Source: Candidatus Hydrogenedentota bacterium (GTDB taxonomy: Bacteria > Hydrogenedentota > Hydrogenedentia > Hydrogenedentales > SLHB01). Taken from it: a stretch of 7,881 bases of DNA. Below are positions 5,689 through 7,881 of the stretch, piece after piece. Each line of letters begins with the position of its first letter. Positions within the stretch are counted from its first letter, which is position 1. The stretch is taken from contig JAPLKX010000178.1 of NCBI GenBank assembly GCA_026387845.1, forward strand, positions 1 through 7,881, in the 5' to 3' direction. The notes under the pieces were generated by a model. That model made no database searches. It was not told where the DNA came from and worked only from the letters and a program-made list of their open reading frames with translations. Both the position numbers and the translations under genes were made by a program.

Positions 5689-6666
5689 ATGAGGGTGGCC
5701 ATCATCGGCTGCGGGACCATGGGGCATCTTCACGCGAGCATGGCGGCGTCGTGCGGGCTGAGGATCATCGCGTGCGGCGACAAGTATAAGCACAGCGCCA
5801 AAGTCCTGGCCGAACAGTACAGTGCGGCGGCATCGGACGATTCGATGGCGGTGATCGCGGATCCCGAGGTGGATATTGTGGCGATTTGCTCGCCCACGCC
5901 GACCCACGCGGGGTATGCCATCGCCGCGGCCGAAGCAGGGAAGAGCATTTTCTGCGAGAAACCGTTCGCGCGAACCGTACAGCAGTGCCGGGACGCGATG
6001 TCCGCGGCGCGGAAGGCGAAGGTGAAACTGTTTGTGGCGCACGTGGTGAGGTATTTTCAGGAGTTCGAGGCGATGCGTGCGCAATTGGCGGCGGGAAAGG
6101 TGGGGAAGCCTGGGTTCGTGAAGCTGTACCGGGGCGGCCTGTTTCCCATGGGCGCGGACGGGTGGTTCAGAGACTATGAGGAGAGCGGCGGCGTAACACT
6201 GGACAGCATGATCCACGATATCGACTGGCTGCGGTACACGTTCGGGGACGCGGAGCGGGTGTTTTGCCAGGCGCTGCGCAGGAGCGAGCCCGAGGCGATC
6301 GATTATTCGACGGCGACGTTCCGGATGAAGAGCGGCGTGATCGCCAAAGTCATCGGGACGTGGGCGCAACCCGGCGGGTTCCGAGTTGAAACGGAGATTT
6401 GCGGCGACAAGGGCATGATCCAGTTCAACAGCGACGAGACGCCCATCTTCACCATGAAACGGACCGCACCCGGCGAGACGCCAAGCACCATTGTGCCCGC
6501 CAGCCCCGTCCCCAAGAGCCCGTACCAACTCGAGTGGGAAGAATTTATTGCGTGGGTGCGGGGAACACGCCAGCCGCGCGTGACCGCCCGGGACGCCACC
6601 GAAGCCGTGCGGATGGCGCTGGCCGCGCTCGAATCCGCCGAAACCGGCAAGCCCGTCAAGCTGTAA
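5689..6666 (+). CDS. Gfo/Idh/MocA family NAD(P)-dependent oxidoreductase (first copy)
   Basis: The 325-residue protein starts at ATG 5689 with GGGAGG a good distance upstream. The N-terminal Rossmann domain (1-120) opens with VAIIGCGTMG (glycines 7, 9 and 12), and Asp31 at the end of the second strand suits NAD(H) binding. The family signature CEKPF has Glu90, Lys91 and Pro92; Lys91 is the expected catalytic lysine. In the C-terminal alpha/beta domain, GGVTLDSMIHDIDWLRYTFG carries Asp172 and His176 at the conserved active-site positions. Members oxidise or reduce a hydroxyl/keto group on sugars, inositols or amino sugars. It is the middle gene of the operon, 11 bases before the next gene, whose product belongs to the same family. 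Length is normal (about 320-390). The family is certain; the substrate is not. An inositol or scyllo-inosose type dehydrogenase is one possibility. Confidence 0.92.
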   Translation: MRVAIIGCGTMGHLHASMAASCGLRIIACGDKYKHSAKVLAEQYSAAASDDSMAVIADPEVDIVAICSPTPTHAGYAIAAAEAGKSIFCEKPFARTVQQCRDAMSAARKAKVKLFVAHVVRYFQEFEAMRAQLAAGKVGKPGFVKLYRGGLFPMGADGWFRDYEESGGVTLDSMIHDIDWLRYTFGDAERVFCQALRRSEPEAIDYSTATFRMKSGVIAKVIGTWAQPGGFRVETEICGDKGMIQFNSDETPIFTMKRTAPGETPSTIVPASPVPKSPYQLEWEEFIAWVRGTRQPRVTARDATEAVRMALAALESAETGKPVKL

Positions 6667-6677
6667 GGAGAACCAAC

Positions 6678-7658
6678 ATGGCCCGAATCGGCATCATGAG
6701 TTTTGCCCACATGCACGCCTACAGCTACGCGGCCTGCCTCGATGAACTGGTCGAGGCCGAATTGATCGCCATCTGGGACGATAACCACTCGAGAGGCAAG
6801 AAGGCCGCAAAACAGTTCAACACCGCGTTCGTTGCGGAGCTCGACAAATTCCTGGCGCTGGACATGCAGGGCGTGATCGTGACCTCGGAAAATGTCCGCC
6901 ATCGCGAAATGGTGGAAGCCGCGGCGGCCGCGGGTAAATGGGTGCTGTGCGAGAAACCGCTGGCGCCGACGGTTGCGGACGCGAAGGCCGTCATCGCCGC
7001 GTGCAGACACGCCAAGGTGGGGCTGGGCACGGCGTTTCCGGTGCGGTATTCGATACCGATGATGGCGGTGCGCCAGATGCTGAAATCAGGCGAGTACGGC
7101 GAGATCTACGCCGCGTCGTGCACCAACAACGGGCAGTTCCCCGGCGGCTGGTTTGCGAAGCAGGCGTTGTCGGGCGGCGGTGCGACGATGGACCACACGG
7201 TGCACGCCGTCGACGCGCTGCGCTGGATGACGGGCAGGGAGATCACGCACGTCTATAGCGAAAACGGCAACCTGCTCCGACACGGGATCGACACGGACGA
7301 CGTCGGCAGCCTGCACCTCGAAATGGAAGGCGGCATCCAGGTCAGCCACGTCGCCAGTTGGAACCGCCCCAAAAGTTTCCCCACCTGGGGCGACGTCACC
7401 TTCGAGATCGTCTGCGAAAAAGGCGTGATCCGCGTCGACGCGTTTAATCAGAAGATCAGCGTGTATAACGACGACGCCGTCCGCGCGGAATGGGCCTACT
7501 GGGGCGGCAATCCGGACCTCGGGCTGATCCAGGATTTTGTGGCGGCCGTGGACGAGCGCCGCGAGCCGACCGTGACGGGCGTTGACGGATTGCGCGCCGT
7601 CGAGGTCACCGTCGCGGCGTACAAATCCGCAGCCGCCGGCAAAATGGTGCGCATTTAA
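6678..7658 (+). CDS. Gfo/Idh/MocA family oxidoreductase (second copy) with altered nucleotide loop
   Basis: The 326-residue protein starts at ATG 6678. Its AGGAG ribosome binding site overlaps the stop codon of the previous gene, a sign of tight coupling; the longer in-frame start at 6399 would lie inside that gene. The C-terminal signatures are intact: LCEKPLAPT (Glu92, Lys93, Pro94) and GGGATMDHTVHAVDALRWM (Asp172, His176). The N-terminal loop differs from the first copy. Where GxGxxG is expected it reads IGIMSFAHMHAYSYA, with Ser8 and His11/His13 and no second or third glycine, while Asp34/Asp35 after the second strand keep the NAD-ribose contact possible. The pair may catalyse successive steps on one substrate, or this copy may bind cofactor differently. 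Overall identity with the first copy appears low, so a recent tandem duplication is unlikely. The family is certain; the function is unassigned. Confidence 0.9.
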   Translation: MARIGIMSFAHMHAYSYAACLDELVEAELIAIWDDNHSRGKKAAKQFNTAFVAELDKFLALDMQGVIVTSENVRHREMVEAAAAAGKWVLCEKPLAPTVADAKAVIAACRHAKVGLGTAFPVRYSIPMMAVRQMLKSGEYGEIYAASCTNNGQFPGGWFAKQALSGGGATMDHTVHAVDALRWMTGREITHVYSENGNLLRHGIDTDDVGSLHLEMEGGIQVSHVASWNRPKSFPTWGDVTFEIVCEKGVIRVDAFNQKISVYNDDAVRAEWAYWGGNPDLGLIQDFVAAVDERREPTVTGVDGLRAVEVTVAAYKSAAAGKMVRI

Positions 7659-7664
7659 AAAACT

Positions 7665-7752
7665 AGGGACAGACTACGAATAAATTCCACAGCCGCCGTA
7701 GCCAATCCTTGGCGAGCCTAAAGAAAAGCCAGTATATTGGTTGTCTGTCCCT
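7665..7752. repeat. REP/MITE-like inverted-repeat element with GGGACAGAC ends
   Basis: AGGGACAGAC (7665-7674) and GTCTGTCCCT (7743-7752) are perfect 10-base inverted ends; two more pairs (AC/GT) extend the arms after a mismatch. The interior holds a small hairpin, GCCAA (7701-7705) with TTGGC (7709-7713). AATAAAT (7679-7685) and ATTTATT (7754-7760) add a second inverted pair placed out of register, so both pairings would form a pseudoknot or compete. On each strand an A-rich run precedes the core. The element fills the whole gap between two convergent genes, where a bidirectional terminator would be expected, but it lacks the GC-stem plus U-tract form. The core resembles, from memory, repeats spread by REP-associated (IS200-like) tyrosine transposases; no transposase is in the window. 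Confidence 0.6.
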
Positions 7753-7758
7753 GATTTA

Positions 7759-7881
7759 TTAGCGGAAGAGCCAGCCGTAGGCTATCTGGACGAGGTTGAT
7801 GCCGGAGATCAACTGGACTCCGGCGAGCAGGGTGAGGACAAGGATCACCCTGTTGAACTGGCTCTCGGACACGCGGAGGTG
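7759..7881 (-). CDS. C-terminal end of a membrane protein, probably TauE/SafE family (cut by the right edge)
   Basis: The minus strand is open from the window edge to a TAA at 7759-7761. The 40 visible residues read HLRVSESQFNRVILVLTLLA followed by GVQLISGINLVQIAYGWLFR. A polar stretch with the R-x-x-x-x-x-F-x-R pattern followed by a hydrophobic segment of about 20 residues near the C-terminus is the usual last helix of TauE/SafE (DUF81) transporters, which export sulfite or other organosulfur-related anions. Only one helix is seen, so another polytopic membrane family is possible. The stop codon overlaps the ATTTATT arm of the adjacent inverted repeat. A sulfite exporter close to a sulfatase-fold enzyme would be a tempting link, but they are on opposite strands and more than 4 kb apart. 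Confidence 0.5.
   Translation of the reverse strand, partial: HLRVSESQFNRVILVLTLLAGVQLISGINLVQIAYGWLFR

Noticed and set aside
5686..6528. 280-codon minus-strand open frame
   Set aside because: It is antisense to the first Gfo/Idh/MocA gene; composition and lack of motifs mark it as a shadow.
6399..6677. Longer N-terminus for the second oxidoreductase from 6399
   Set aside because: It lies out of frame inside the first oxidoreductase gene; ATG 6678 has a correctly spaced AGGAG and begins the Rossmann strand.
1..7881. CRISPR array, tRNA, rRNA, complete insertion sequence or defence system
   Set aside because: No regularly spaced direct repeats, no tRNA-like fold, no transposase and no nuclease/helicase/reverse transcriptase domain could be seen in either strand.

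Overview
The window is a high-GC bacterial chromosome segment of about 7.9 kb. The gene repertoire includes a sulfatase-fold hydrolase with a signal peptide, a right-handed beta-helix protein, paired Gfo/Idh/MocA dehydrogenases with a xylose-isomerase-like TIM barrel, and a small lipoprotein with an anchor-like beta domain. This mix is what I would expect from an environmental polysaccharide degrader of the Planctomycetota, Hydrogenedentota or Armatimonadota kind. That placement is inference from gene content; no rRNA or marker gene is present.

Layout. (1) Positions 1-1340, minus strand: a SprT-like protein cut by the left edge, preceded by a beta-helix gene that is broken by a -1 frameshift and looks shortened at both ends, so probably a pseudogene. 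(2) Positions 1341-1610: an intergenic stretch with heptanucleotide tandem repeats, a candidate promoter and two competing hairpins directly before a ribosome binding site. (3) Positions 1611-3345, plus strand: a two-gene unit of lipoprotein plus secreted sulfatase-fold hydrolase. (4) Positions 3319-4254, minus strand: a LysM plus M23 peptidase whose 3' end overlaps the hydrolase gene tail to tail. (5) Positions 4421-4717, plus strand: an orphan HicB-like antitoxin whose last residues resemble the tail of a HicA toxin. (6) Positions 4768-7658, plus strand: a clear sigma70-type promoter followed by a tight three-gene operon of sugar isomerase/epimerase and two NAD(P)-dependent oxidoreductases. 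(7) Positions 7665-7881: an inverted-repeat element built on a GGGACAGAC core between convergent genes, then the C-terminal end of a probable TauE/SafE-like membrane protein on the minus strand.

How the genes fit together. The three-gene operon most likely performs oxidation/isomerisation steps on a sugar, polyol or inositol-like compound, a combination that recurs in carbohydrate catabolism of such bacteria; the substrate cannot be read from sequence. The lipoprotein and hydrolase are probably co-translated and act in the cell envelope. The M23 peptidase is a cell-wall enzyme unrelated to the sugar genes. I found no complete new defence or mobile system. The most unusual items are the HicB/HicA-tail chimera, the REP-like inverted repeat at 7665-7752, the Thr-nucleophile sulfatase relative and the hairpin pair at 1573-1600.
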